A stretch of DNA of 27,873 nucleotides from DASSKW01 sp035701115 (GTDB lineage Bacteria > Pseudomonadota > Gammaproteobacteria > Natronospirales > REEB76): assembly GCA_035701115.1 (NCBI GenBank), contig DASSOA010000070.1, positions 1 to 27,873 of the forward strand. Direction: 5' to 3'. Under the pieces are notes generated by a model. The model was not told the origin of the DNA. It saw nothing but the letters and a program-made list of their open reading frames with translations, and ran no database searches. Positions 6,780-14,994 of this stretch are shown piece after piece. Position 1 is the stretch's first letter. Each line of letters starts with the position of its first letter. Made by a program: the position numbers and the translations under genes.

Positions 6780-8819
6780 TTACTTCTTCTTGGCGACCAG
6801 CTGCCGGAGTTCTTCGACAATCGCGGGATTGGCGAGGGTAGTGATGTCGCCCGCGTCGCGGCCGGCCGAAATGGCGGCGAGCACACGGCGCATGATCTTG
6901 CCGGAACGGGTCTTCGGCATGTCCGGCACGATCCACACCTTGCGCGGCTTGGCGATGGGGCCGATCTCGGACACGATCGCGTCCTGGATTTTCTGCGCGA
7001 CCTTGTCGGTGGCGTCGGTTCCGGGATAGAGCGAGACGTAGATTTCAGGCACCGTACCCTTGATCTCGTCGTTCACGGCGACCACGGCCGCTTCACTGAC
7101 TTCCGAAACCGTAAGCGTGGCGGCTTCAAGTTCCTTGGTGCCAAGGCGGTGACCGGCAACGTTGATGACGTCGTCAATGCGGCCGAGGATGCGGTAATAA
7201 CCGTCCGCGGCCTGGATCGCGCCGTCGCCAGCGAAGTAGGGCCAGTCGCGCCAGTCTTTGCTCTTCTTGTCCTTGTTGTAACGCGCGTAATACGTGTTCA
7301 CAAAGCGTTCGTCGTCGCCCCAGATCGTGAGCATGCGGCCGGGCCACGGATTGCGGATGCAGATGTTGCCCGCAATGCCGCTGCCGCTCGGAATCTCCTT
7401 GCCCTGCTCGTCGAAAATCACCGGATAGATGCCGGGCATGGCGGGCCCCGCGGAGCCCGGTTTCATGGGATGCATGCCGGGCATGGTGGAACACAGGAAG
7501 CCGCCGGTTTCGGTTTGCCACCAGGTGTCCACGATCACCGCTTCGCGCTTGCCGACGACTTCCCAATACCAGCGCCAGACTTCCGGTTCGATCGGTTCGC
7601 CGACCGTGGTCATGTGCTTGAACCGGTAACGGTATTTGCCGGGCAGATCCTTGTCTTCGCGGCGCAGCGCTCGAATTGCGGTTGGCGAGGTATGAAAGAT
7701 GTTGACGCCCAACCGTTCCGCGATGCGCCAAGGCCGCCCGGCATCCGGCGAATTCGGCGCGCCCTCGAAAATTACCGACGACGCGGCGAGCGCCAGCGGG
7801 CCGTACACGATATAAGAGTGCCCGGTGATCCAGCCGATGTCGGCCATGCACCAGTACACGTCTTCGGGATGAATGTCCTGCACGTATTTCGAGGTGCCGG
7901 TGACGTAGGCGAGATACCCGCCGATGCTGTGTTGTGCGCCTTTCGGCTTGCCGGTGGTGCCCGAGGTATACATCAGGAACAGCGTGTCGGTGGCTTCCAT
8001 GGACTCAGGTGCGACTTCCCTGCCGTGGTAATCCGCCAGGATTTCATCCACGAAGTAATCGCGTCCTTTCTTCATCGGCGTCTTGCTGTTGTAGGTGCCC
8101 GGATAGCGGCGCCACACCAGCACCTTGTCCACCTTGAAGCCTTCCGCAAGCGCGCCATCCACCGCGATATCGGCTTTTTCCTTGTGATCGTTGAGTTTGC
8201 CCGCGCGCTGATACGCATCCATGGTAATCAGCACGCGGCTGCCGGAATCAACGATGCGATCCGCGCACGCCTTGCCACTGAACCCGCTGAACACCTGCGA
8301 ATGAATCACGCCGAGCCGCGCACATGCGAGCATGGTGATCGGCAGTTCAAGCGTCATCGGCAGATGCAGTGTGACGCGATCGCCGCGTTTGAGTCCGCAG
8401 AAATCGCGCAGCATCGCCGCGGTTTCATTTACCCGGTTGTACAGCTCCTGATAGGTCAACGCGTAGATCGGCTCGCCTTCCGGCTCCGGCACGAAATACA
8501 TCGCGGTCTTGTTGCGGTATTGCTCCAGATGCCGGTCCACGCAGTTGTAGCAGGCGTTGAGTTTGCCGCCCACAAACCACTTGAAGAACGGCGGATTCGA
8601 ACTGTCGAGCGTGGTGTGCCAGTAGCTGTCCCAGTCGAGCAGTTCAGCGTAGTCCCGGTAACAGTCAGGAAAATTCTCTTCCGAGAACCGGTCGAAGATC
8701 GCCGGATCGGTAATGTTGGCCTGACCGATGAAACGTGGCGGCGGGTAATAATAGTTTTCCTCCCGCCAGTGGGCGGCAATGACGGCTTCGCTGATCTTGG
8801 GCTCTTTGGCAGTAGCCAT
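6780..8819 (-). CDS. acs: Acetyl-CoA synthetase (AMP-forming acetate-CoA ligase)
   Basis: Activates acetate with ATP and CoA to acetyl-CoA, AMP and pyrophosphate in the cytoplasm. The 679 residues fit the family length. Visible motifs: A3 loop YTSGTTGKPKG (284-294), DTWWQTETGG (431-440) with the tryptophan that limits the acyl pocket to acetate, the hinge GRIDDVINVAGHRLGT (546-561), and PKTRSGKIMRR near the C-terminus, whose K641 is the catalytic lysine regulated by acetylation in known Acs enzymes. The N-terminal region differs from the E. coli type, suggesting another Acs subgroup. The ATG at 8819 is chosen because AAGGA lies 12 nt before it; an in-frame ATG at 8831 has no room for a binding site. 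The acetate transporter lies 36 bp upstream in the same direction, so the two form an operon. Confidence 0.96.
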   Translation of the reverse strand: MATAKEPKISEAVIAAHWREENYYYPPPRFIGQANITDPAIFDRFSEENFPDCYRDYAELLDWDSYWHTTLDSSNPPFFKWFVGGKLNACYNCVDRHLEQYRNKTAMYFVPEPEGEPIYALTYQELYNRVNETAAMLRDFCGLKRGDRVTLHLPMTLELPITMLACARLGVIHSQVFSGFSGKACADRIVDSGSRVLITMDAYQRAGKLNDHKEKADIAVDGALAEGFKVDKVLVWRRYPGTYNSKTPMKKGRDYFVDEILADYHGREVAPESMEATDTLFLMYTSGTTGKPKGAQHSIGGYLAYVTGTSKYVQDIHPEDVYWCMADIGWITGHSYIVYGPLALAASSVIFEGAPNSPDAGRPWRIAERLGVNIFHTSPTAIRALRREDKDLPGKYRYRFKHMTTVGEPIEPEVWRWYWEVVGKREAVIVDTWWQTETGGFLCSTMPGMHPMKPGSAGPAMPGIYPVIFDEQGKEIPSGSGIAGNICIRNPWPGRMLTIWGDDERFVNTYYARYNKDKKSKDWRDWPYFAGDGAIQAADGYYRILGRIDDVINVAGHRLGTKELEAATLTVSEVSEAAVVAVNDEIKGTVPEIYVSLYPGTDATDKVAQKIQDAIVSEIGPIAKPRKVWIVPDMPKTRSGKIMRRVLAAISAGRDAGDITTLANPAIVEELRQLVAKKK

Positions 8820-8855
8820 GACTAACACCATTCCTTTTTATAGTGTGCCAGTTTA

Positions 8856-9443
8856 TCAGGCGCTGAACGGTCCGACCGGCATGACGGTTTTCCCCGCGGT
8901 TGCATTCGTGACCAGCGCGAAACTGGTGTAGACCGCCAGCAATCCGCACAGGAGGCCGACCCAGCCGCCCAGGTGACTCAGCCACGCGGCGCCGGTAAGC
9001 ATGCCGAGACCGAGCAGATAGAACGTGATCCACAAGGTCAGGAACACGAGCCACAGCGCGCGGTTCAATCTGAACGTGCTTACCCACATGTACATGGTGA
9101 ACACGCCCCAGGCGATCAGCGTGGTGGCGATGGTGGTTTCCGCGCCCTTGAGGTTGATCGCGCCGGTGTTGTTGAACAACAGCATCAGGGCGAACCACCA
9201 CCAGAATGCACCGTAACTCAGAAATGCGGTCATGCCGAACGTGTTGCCGGTCTTGAATTCAAGAATGCCGGCGATCATCTGGATCAGGCCGCCGAACGCG
9301 AGCGCGAGCGGGATCACCACGCTCTCGCCTTCGTGCGGCAGTATGCCTGCATTGATCAGACTGAGCACAACGGTGGTCAAACCGAAGCCGATCAGGCCGA
9401 GCGGTGCCGGATTGCCGGCGGGAGTCTGGGTATCGGATGGCAT
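8856..9443 (-). CDS. satP: Acetate/succinate transporter, SatP (YaaH/GPR1/FUN34) family
   Basis: A 195-residue inner-membrane protein with six predicted hydrophobic helices. It begins with the family signature NPAPLGLIGFG (11-21). Members are acetate or succinate channels or symporters. An upstream in-frame start exists, but the ATG at 9443 is supported by AGGAG at good spacing and places the signature at the usual distance from the N-terminus. It lies 36 bp upstream of acs on the same strand, so the pair would take up acetate and activate it. Acetate specificity is inferred from family and neighbour. Confidence 0.92.
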   Translation of the reverse strand: MPSDTQTPAGNPAPLGLIGFGLTTVVLSLINAGILPHEGESVVIPLALAFGGLIQMIAGILEFKTGNTFGMTAFLSYGAFWWWFALMLLFNNTGAINLKGAETTIATTLIAWGVFTMYMWVSTFRLNRALWLVFLTLWITFYLLGLGMLTGAAWLSHLGGWVGLLCGLLAVYTSFALVTNATAGKTVMPVGPFSA

Positions 9444-9752
9444 CACGAATCTCCTTTCTTTGTGTCGTTCAGGAGCGTGGCCGAGGCGGTTCCTGCGATT
9501 GTGCGCTGTGCCTCTGTCACGTAACACGCAACAGCTCGCCGGGGTCACGACGGAGAAGGCGAACGCACTCCATGCAGCTGGAGTGATAACGGATAGGTAT
9601 AGTAAACAAATGGAAAAACGGCAAGGTGGCAGGGGAGCTATTGTGAACTGGAATTCCGTAGCAAAAATCTATGTCAACTTGCTGCGTTTCCCAAATTCCT
9701 GCACAGGGCATCAATAACGCTCAACGGCGCGCTGCAACCGGTCGCTGCTGGC
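9444..9752. other. Intergenic leader region of satP-acs
   Basis: About 310 bp with no gene supported on either strand. It holds the likely satP-acs promoter (9596-9624) and a small hairpin (CACTCC and GGAGTG, 9566-9585) just inside the expected leader, which would be about 145 nt long. No riboswitch fold or clear terminator for the upstream SPOR gene was recognised. Confidence 0.5.
9596..9624 (-). promoter_or_regulatory. Candidate sigma-70 promoter of satP-acs
   Basis: Reading the minus strand, TTGCCG (9619-9624), a 17-nt spacer and TATACC (9596-9601). Each hexamer matches consensus at four of six positions. It is the best-spaced candidate upstream of satP. Confidence 0.35.
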
Positions 9753-10511
9753 TCAGGGTTTGTCGTCTGACGAACAAACCGCGTCAGAACGTTTGATGTC
9801 GACGTTACCTTCCGCAAGATCCGAAAACACACCAGCCGCCGGCAATTGCGCCGCAGTCCCCCGCGCGTCGAGCCAGTAATTCGGTGTATCGCGGAAACGC
9901 TCCGACAGCAGCGGATGAAAACCCATGTGCCGCAGCTGCTTCTGCCGGGCGACAGCGAAATTGCGCTGGCTGTAAACGCCGAGTGAAATCGCGTTGCGAT
10001 TGGCCTCGTCCGCAACGATATAGAGATCCTTGATACCGCGCTTCTTGAGCAGATTCTCCGCGGCCTCCGCCTGCTTGCGGGTGCGGAACGACGGCAGATA
10101 GACCCAGTAGCCCAGTCTTACTTTGCCGGGCACCATGCGCTGCGCGACCGTGGCGCCCTCCTTCTGCAGACGCGCGGCACCACTCCGTGCGGCATCGTCG
10201 CCCGGGAACGGACCGTAGCTTGCACAGACCAGCAGTGTCGCCGCAGCGGGTTTAGCCGCACTTGACGCAGCCGGCGCGACCGTCGGGCTTGCGGCGGGAA
10301 CAACCGCTGCCGGCGCCGATTGCGTTGTCGCCCCGGCGCGTGCCAGATCCGCGCGCTCCTGCGGGGTCAGTTCCGACAGGAGTTGCAGCGATCTGGTTGC
10401 CGGCACCGACATCGGGACCGGTTGCGGGCCGGTGCGAACTTCCGCGCTCCCGAACAGGAAGAACGCCACGACATTGGCGAGCAACAGAATCAGAAACAGG
10501 ATGCGCATCAT
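9753..10511 (-). CDS. SPOR-domain protein
   Basis: A 252-residue protein with an N-terminal hydrophobic segment (about 3-20, ending LFGSAEV) that could be a signal anchor. A Pro/Ala-rich linker (60-90) follows, then a SPOR-like domain (about 92-165; YGPFPGDDAARSGAARLQ, YWVYLPSFRTRKQAEAAENLLK, KDLYIV). SPOR domains bind septal peptidoglycan lacking stem peptides. The C-terminal part is related in style but not assigned. It probably acts at the periplasmic face of the inner membrane. The ATG overlaps the coaX stop (ATGA, 10508-10511), so it is translationally coupled to coaX. A role in division or envelope maintenance is inferred from the domain only. Confidence 0.85.
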   Translation of the reverse strand: MMRILFLILLLANVVAFFLFGSAEVRTGPQPVPMSVPATRSLQLLSELTPQERADLARAGATTQSAPAAVVPAASPTVAPAASSAAKPAAATLLVCASYGPFPGDDAARSGAARLQKEGATVAQRMVPGKVRLGYWVYLPSFRTRKQAEAAENLLKKRGIKDLYIVADEANRNAISLGVYSQRNFAVARQKQLRHMGFHPLLSERFRDTPNYWLDARGTAAQLPAAGVFSDLAEGNVDIKRSDAVCSSDDKP

Positions 10512-11254
10512 GATTGCCGTTCCGCCAGGACTGCCAACCCTTCCAGGACCAGATTCGGCACCAGTTTATAACGCTGACCGAGATAAGGCAGCAGCCGTTC
10601 CGCATCACCGCCGGTAATGAAGCGCCGTGCCTTGTCGCCGAGTTCCTTTTGCATTCGCGCACTGACACGTTCGATCAGACCGATTGCCGCATTGATCGCA
10701 CCGCCCGCCACTGCCGAACGGGTATCGCGGGCAAACACATCGGTGGTCACTTCACCGGGCTCGTCGCTGATGCCGGCCGTGGCACCGACCAGTGCATGCC
10801 GCATGAGCTGGACGCCGGGCGCAATCACGCCACCGAGATGCCGGCCGTCCTGTGCGATCGCATCAATGGTTATCGCGGTACCGCAATCAATGACGCAGGC
10901 AGGTGCACTGTGGCGGTTGAAGGCGCCGATCAGCGCGAGCCACCGATCCACGCCGAGCCGCGCCGGGTCGCGATAACCGCTGGTTACGCCGGCTGCCTGT
11001 GCACTTGACACCGCATAGGCGGGCGCCACGTCAAAAAGATTCCGGGCAAGTTCATTGATGATGTGATTGGCCATGGGTCCTGCAACATTCGACACCATGA
11101 CGGCGGACGGTTTCGGAACCGTGTGCCAGGCTGCTGCCAGGACGTCATCGAGTTTGTAACCGTCGTGTGTGACGTCGCCAAATTGACCAAGCGTACCTTT
11201 TTCAAGAAACGCCCATTTGATTCGCGAGTTGCCCACGTCCACTAGCAGTTTCAT
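10508..11254 (-). CDS. coaX: Type III pantothenate kinase
   Basis: Phosphorylates pantothenate in the first step of coenzyme A synthesis. The 248 residues fit the CoaX family. Motifs in order: phosphate loop DVGNSRIKW (6-14), GVDRW (101-105), DCGTAITIDA (123-132) with catalytic D123, GGVIAPG (141-147) and ITGGDA near the C-terminus. It sits directly after birA with an ATGA overlap (11251-11254), a pairing common in beta- and gammaproteobacteria, and is itself coupled to the SPOR gene. CoaX enzymes are known to need a monovalent cation and to resist CoA feedback. Confidence 0.96.
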   Translation of the reverse strand: MKLLVDVGNSRIKWAFLEKGTLGQFGDVTHDGYKLDDVLAAAWHTVPKPSAVMVSNVAGPMANHIINELARNLFDVAPAYAVSSAQAAGVTSGYRDPARLGVDRWLALIGAFNRHSAPACVIDCGTAITIDAIAQDGRHLGGVIAPGVQLMRHALVGATAGISDEPGEVTTDVFARDTRSAVAGGAINAAIGLIERVSARMQKELGDKARRFITGGDAERLLPYLGQRYKLVPNLVLEGLAVLAERQS

Positions 11255-12234
11255 CGTGCCACCCGCAAACTGATGTCGCCCGAAACAAATCGCTTCGTTT
11301 CATGGCCGCTGCGCAACAGCAATGCACCATCCTGGTCCACACCCAAGGCCGTGCCGGTGATGCGCCGTTCCTGCTGCTGCAACACCACTTCGCAGCCGGC
11401 GATCTGATCGAGTCGCTGCCAGTCGCCGGTGAAGGCCGCAAAGCCCTGTGTACTGAATACATCAAGCGCGGCAAAGAGTTCATTCAGCAAACTTGCGGCA
11501 AGCCTGTTCCGGCCCGGCACATCACCGCGTGTCAGCGTTGCCATGTCGGTCCAGGCCTGATCGATTTGCGCGGATGCTGCTTCCGGCATGCGCACATTGA
11601 GGCCAATGCCGATCACCGCCCGCAACTTGCTGGTGGATTCGCCCTGCAGGTCCACCAGAATGCCGCCAAGCTTGGCGCCATTTGCGACCAGATCATTGGG
11701 CCATTTCAGGGCAATGGTCGCAACTCCGCTTTTCTGCAGCGCACGCACTGCGGCGATCGCCGCTACCATGCCGAGCGCAGTGAACCCGGGCGGCAATTCG
11801 TCGAACTGCCATGCAAATGAAAGATAAAGGTTGGCGGCAAACGGCGACACCCAGTGCCGGCCACGGCGCCCGCGCCCGGCGGTTTGCAGTTCGGCGAGGC
11901 AGGCTGCTGGAGACTGCTCGGCGCGCGCCATCAGCCAGTCGTTGGTGGACGCTACGACTGGCAGCACGTCGAGCGATTGCAAACGCCTGCGGTTCAATGG
12001 TGACATCGCTTCGCGTATGACGTTCGCGTCCAGCAATTCGATCGGCGCCGCCAGCCGGTATCCCTTGCCGGGCACGCGAAACACTTCAAGCTCGAGATCG
12101 GAGAGCTGCTGTATGTGTTTCCACACCGCGCTGCGGCCCGTGCCAAGCAACGCCGCCAGCTCTTCTCCGGAATGAAAATGCCCGTCTGCAAGCACTTGCA
12201 GAATGGCGGCAGTGCTTTCGCTGAGCGGCGCCAT
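11251..12234 (-). CDS. birA: Biotin-protein ligase with N-terminal HTH (BirA)
   Basis: Makes biotinyl-AMP and transfers biotin to carboxylase carrier proteins; with its DNA-binding domain it can also repress biotin genes. The 327 residues comprise a winged helix (about 5-62; SGEELAALLGTGRSAVWKHIQQL), the catalytic domain with STN (96-98), the adenylate loop GRGRRGR (120-126), KWPND (177-181) and K188 in AKLGGIL, and a small C-terminal beta domain. The frame extends further upstream, but the ATG at 12234 is chosen because it lies just after the plsY stop and starts at the normal BirA N-terminus. No bio operon is visible here, so the repressor targets, if any, lie elsewhere. Confidence 0.95.
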   Translation of the reverse strand: MAPLSESTAAILQVLADGHFHSGEELAALLGTGRSAVWKHIQQLSDLELEVFRVPGKGYRLAAPIELLDANVIREAMSPLNRRRLQSLDVLPVVASTNDWLMARAEQSPAACLAELQTAGRGRRGRHWVSPFAANLYLSFAWQFDELPPGFTALGMVAAIAAVRALQKSGVATIALKWPNDLVANGAKLGGILVDLQGESTSKLRAVIGIGLNVRMPEAASAQIDQAWTDMATLTRGDVPGRNRLAASLLNELFAALDVFSTQGFAAFTGDWQRLDQIAGCEVVLQQQERRITGTALGVDQDGALLLRSGHETKRFVSGDISLRVAR

Positions 12235-12238
12235 GGTT

Positions 12239-12889
12239 TCAGCGTTTCGTACGCAACAGCATGGCGCGCTGGAACCGGTTTTCGTTGCCGGCGCGCATGC
12301 GCGCGATATTGGCGCGGTGCGTATAAAGAATGAAGAACGCCATCGGCAATGCAAACCAGAACAGCGCGGCGTGAACACCGGAGGTAAACAGCACGTATAC
12401 CGGCACCGCCCACACCGCGAGAATGGTTGACAGGCCGACGTAGCCCGTCAGCATCAGTGTCAGTGCCCAGACGATGAAGCCCGCCAGCAACGCGAAGGGC
12501 GACAGCACGGCGAGCGCACCCACATAAGTGGCCATGCCCTTGCCGCCCCGGAAGCCGAAGAACACCGGATAGACATGACCGACGATCGCTGCGATTCCGC
12601 ACGCCGCCGCAATCCACTCGGGTCCGATGCCGGCCTGCATGGCCGGATGCGCAAACGGAATGGGCACATACGGAATGACCAGGGTGGCCAGCACGCCCTT
12701 GCTGACATCAATCAGCATCACCCAGATCGCGAACGCCTTGCCCTGGGTGCGCAGCGCGTTGGTGCCGCCGGCGTTGCCGCTGCCCTGGGTGCGGATATCC
12801 ACCCCACCACGCAGCTTGCCCACGATGAGGCTGCCGATCAGCGAGCCGCACAGATACGCCACCACAATCCGGATCGCCATTGCCAGCAT
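12239..12889 (-). CDS. plsY: Acyl-phosphate:glycerol-3-phosphate acyltransferase
   Basis: An inner-membrane enzyme that acylates glycerol-3-phosphate from acyl-phosphate, the first step of phospholipid synthesis. The 216 residues contain several hydrophobic helices and three PlsY motifs: GSLIGSLIVGK (15-25), the glycine-rich GSGNAGGTNALR, and GHVYPVFFGFRGGKGMAT. It is first in a minus-strand operon; birA starts 4 bp after its stop. The ATG at 12889 is used, but no strong ribosome binding site is seen, and the ATG at 12880 is possible. A -10-like TACAAT lies 30 bp upstream. Confidence 0.95.
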   Translation of the reverse strand: MLAMAIRIVVAYLCGSLIGSLIVGKLRGGVDIRTQGSGNAGGTNALRTQGKAFAIWVMLIDVSKGVLATLVIPYVPIPFAHPAMQAGIGPEWIAAACGIAAIVGHVYPVFFGFRGGKGMATYVGALAVLSPFALLAGFIVWALTLMLTGYVGLSTILAVWAVPVYVLFTSGVHAALFWFALPMAFFILYTHRANIARMRAGNENRFQRAMLLRTKR

Positions 12890-12918
12890 CGGTATCGTCC
12901 ACGTTTTCAGGGGCGCTC

Positions 12919-12924
12919 ATTGTA
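12919..12924 (-). promoter_or_regulatory. -10 element of the plsY operon promoter
   Basis: TACAAT on the minus strand, 30 bp before the plsY ATG. No good -35 hexamer is found at 16-18 nt, so activation may be needed or the element may be fortuitous. It faces away from the ectR promoter. Confidence 0.35.
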
Positions 12925-12974
12925 CAGAGACAGCGGACCGCGCTGACCCGTACGACGGCAATTGACTGCCCGGG

Positions 12975-13003
12975 TTTACCTGCCCGGCGATTTGTGATAT
13001 TTT
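12975..13003 (+). promoter_or_regulatory. Promoter of ectR and possibly the whole ectoine cluster
   Basis: TTTACC (-35, 12975-12980), a 17-nt spacer and TATTTT (-10, 12998-13003). The -10 runs into the left end of the palindrome at 13001-13027, so a bound repressor would cover the -10 and start site. This is the geometry expected for autorepression. Confidence 0.5.
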
Positions 13004-13027
13004 GTGTTCAAAATATTTGAACCCAAA
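13001..13027. promoter_or_regulatory. 27-bp palindromic operator, probable EctR/MarR binding site
   Basis: The core GTTCAAA-ATA-TTTGAAC (13006-13022) is a perfect 7+7 inverted repeat. Symmetry extends outward with one mismatch (TTTG arm at 13001-13004 against CAAA at 13024-13027), giving 11 of 12 matched pairs around a 3-bp centre. It lies between the -10 and the ribosome binding site of the MarR gene. MarR dimers bind such repeats. No second copy was seen before ask, ectB, ectD or the second MarR gene. Confidence 0.7.
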
Positions 13028-13041
13028 GCAAGAGGCTGACT

Positions 13042-13587
13042 ATGGCGACGGTCATGGCCGCTGGACAGTTTGACGAGGCAATTTTGACTTCCCTGAGACG
13101 GATCATGCGTGCGGTGGACCTCTACAGCCGCCAACTTGCGAGCCGTCATCACCTGACCGGCCCGCAGCTGGTGTGCCTGCGGTTGCTGAACAGGCATGGC
13201 GTCATGACCTCCGGTCACCTGGCGCAGGAAGCCACCCTCAGCGCCGGTACCGTCACCGGCATCCTCGACCGCCTCGAACAGCGCGGCTACGTCCGCCGCG
13301 CGCGCGCCGAACCCGACAAGCGCCAGGTGAAAATCAGCCTGACCGATCCGGGCCGTGAGGCCGTCAAGCAGGCACCCCTGCCACTTCAGGAACGCTTTCA
13401 GCAACGCCTTGCCCAATTGCCGGCAACGCGCCAGCAGGAAATCCTGTTGGTTCTGGATTCAGTGGTGTCCATGATGGAAGCCGAATCGGTGGACGCCGCG
13501 CCGCTGCTGGCAACGGGTCCCGCCACCGCGGAACCGGACCAGGTCGAAGCGTTTCTCGGCAATGGCACGCCGCCTCCGCGACCCTGA
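13042..13587 (+). CDS. ectR: MarR-family regulator of ectoine genes (EctR-like)
   Basis: A 181-residue winged-helix regulator. The N-terminal dimerisation helix carries ILTSLRRIMRAVDLYSRQL (15-33); the HTH and wing span about 37-105 (SGHLAQEATLSAGTVTGILDRLE, then the wing around EPDKRQ and ISLTDPG), followed by a long dimer helix and a Pro-rich tail. MarR proteins named EctR repress ectoine operons in halotolerant methylotrophs and relatives. This gene sits immediately upstream of ask-ectABCD on the same strand, 207 bp before ask. An AGAGG site at 6-nt spacing supports the start. The palindrome over its promoter suggests autorepression. The signal that releases it (osmotic or ionic) cannot be read from sequence. 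The name is by context and family. Confidence 0.85.
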   Translation: MATVMAAGQFDEAILTSLRRIMRAVDLYSRQLASRHHLTGPQLVCLRLLNRHGVMTSGHLAQEATLSAGTVTGILDRLEQRGYVRRARAEPDKRQVKISLTDPGREAVKQAPLPLQERFQQRLAQLPATRQQEILLVLDSVVSMMEAESVDAAPLLATGPATAEPDQVEAFLGNGTPPPRP

Positions 13588-13714
13588 CCGCCATTTCCAT
13601 CGTGTTTGCCGCAGCCCGACACCTCCCCGCCGCCCGAACGCCACGCGACGCCGATGCGCGGAACTGCTCACGCGCGCCTCCCCGGAAATAACGACGCTTC
13701 GCCGCGCTTCATTC

Positions 13715-13747
13715 GCACCGGTGCAAGCCGGAATTTTGACTATTTAA
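13715..13747 (+). promoter_or_regulatory. Candidate promoter region before ask-ectABCD
   Basis: The 207 bp between ectR and ask hold a perfect 10-bp palindrome, GCACCGGTGC (13715-13724), and an AT-rich stretch TTGACTATTTAAAG (from 13735). CTATTTAA (13740-13747) resembles a sigma-S -10, and TTGACT (13735-13740) could serve as a -35, but no good partner -10 lies 16-18 nt from it. The ectR operator is not repeated here. The ectoine genes may therefore use a separate stress promoter, or be read through from the ectR promoter. Confidence 0.25.
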
Positions 13748-13794
13748 AGCGTCTGCGATTTCGCTCAATTCAGATCAAACGGGACACACACATC

Positions 13795-14994
13795 ATGAAG
13801 ATCATCGTTCAAAAATATGGCGGTTCCTCGGTTGCCACGGACGACAAACTGCGCCATGTCGCGGAAAGATTGCTGGCACTGCACCGTGCCGGTCACGGGG
13901 TGGTTGCCGTGGTGTCGGCGATGGGCGATACCACCAACCGTCTGCTCGATCTCGCCCAGGAACTGAACGACAATCCGCCCGGCCGTGAACTCGATCTGCT
14001 GCTGTCTTCGGGCGAACGGATCTCTAGTTCGCTGCTCGCGATGGCAATCCGCGCACAGGGCGTGCCCGCGGTTGCACTGACGGGAGCGCAAGCCGGTATT
14101 CACACCAGCCACACGCATCTGAACGCGCGCATCCTGGATGTGGACGTCACGCGCGTGCGCCAGGAACTGCTCGCCGGGCGCATCGTGGTGGTGGCCGGTT
14201 TTCAGGGTATTGACCCGGCCGGCGAAATCACAACGCTGGGACGCGGTGGTTCGGACACCACGGCTGTGGCGCTCGCTGCTGCGCTGGGCGCCGATGCCTG
14301 TGACATCTGTTCCGATGTGGACGGCATCTACAGTGCCGACCCGCGCATGGTAAACGGCGCACTGCGTCTGCCCTCGCTGCATTACGATGAAATGGCCGCG
14401 CTCGCGCACCACGGCGCCAAAGTGCTGGATCTGCGCGCGGTGGCCTATGCGAAGAAACATGGCGTCACGATTCACGCGCGTTCCTCGTTTCATGACAACA
14501 AGGGCACGCTCATCAACGGCGAGCGCCGCGAGAACTCGCAGGTGGTCGGTGTCGCGAGCCTCACCAAACTCCTCAAGCTGGAACTGGTGCGGGCCGATGC
14601 GGCGCTGGTGCGCGAGGCGACGGAATTGTGCGGTGCAGACAACGTGTATTTCGACGCGACTGCAAGCGGCGGTCGCGACATTCTGATATCCATACTGAAC
14701 ATGCCGGAGCACGAGCACGTGTGCAGGGAGTTGGCGGACCGCTACCCTGGGCGGCTGACGCTCGCGCACGACGTTGGCTCGGTTTCCATTGTCGGTCGTG
14801 GCGTCGGCCGTTCCGACCAATCGGCTGCGTATCTGCGTTCGGCGCTGAACGGCAGGGCCGAGGCACTGCAGAGCATGTTCAGCACCGCCGACACGCGCAC
14901 CTGCATTCTCGACGAGAAGATTGTTCCCGATGCCGTGCGCGCGTTACACCACCGCTTCGTCGAACGCCGGCCCAACATGGCAGCGGTGGCATGA
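13795..14994 (+). CDS. ask: Aspartate kinase of the ectoine cluster
   Basis: Phosphorylates L-aspartate, feeding aspartate-semialdehyde to EctB. The 399 residues hold the kinase domain (KYGGSSVA 7-14, SSGERISS, FQGIDPAGEITTLGRGGSDTTAV, DVDGIYSADPR) and two ACT domains at the C-terminus (VGVASLTKL, VSIVGRGVGRS). The ATG at 13795 begins directly at the conserved MKIIVQKYGG, so the longer open frame upstream is not used. Its stop overlaps the ectA start (ATGA, 14991-14994). Ectoine clusters often carry a dedicated aspartokinase that escapes lysine/threonine feedback, usually placed after the ect genes; here it is first. Whether this one is feedback-insensitive cannot be read directly. No aspartate-semialdehyde dehydrogenase gene is present in the window. 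Confidence 0.95.
   Translation: MKIIVQKYGGSSVATDDKLRHVAERLLALHRAGHGVVAVVSAMGDTTNRLLDLAQELNDNPPGRELDLLLSSGERISSSLLAMAIRAQGVPAVALTGAQAGIHTSHTHLNARILDVDVTRVRQELLAGRIVVVAGFQGIDPAGEITTLGRGGSDTTAVALAAALGADACDICSDVDGIYSADPRMVNGALRLPSLHYDEMAALAHHGAKVLDLRAVAYAKKHGVTIHARSSFHDNKGTLINGERRENSQVVGVASLTKLLKLELVRADAALVREATELCGADNVYFDATASGGRDILISILNMPEHEHVCRELADRYPGRLTLAHDVGSVSIVGRGVGRSDQSAAYLRSALNGRAEALQSMFSTADTRTCILDEKIVPDAVRALHHRFVERRPNMAAVA

Noticed and set aside
7149..8825. A very long open frame on the plus strand opposite acs
   Set aside because: It is a mirror effect of GC-rich third codon positions. Its translation has no recognisable domain, while the minus-strand frame carries every Acs motif.
8856..9548. 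A longer SatP starting at 9548
   Set aside because: The extra residues are Arg-rich with no family match, and the ATG at 9443 has an AGGAG site in the right place.
11251..12378. A longer BirA with 48 extra N-terminal residues
   Set aside because: The extension overlaps plsY out of frame, is Cys/Arg-rich and has no BirA similarity. The ATG at 12234 fits the operon spacing.
13765..14820. A 351-codon open frame on the minus strand opposite ask
   Set aside because: Histidine- and arginine-rich shadow translation without domains; the plus-strand aspartokinase is unambiguous.
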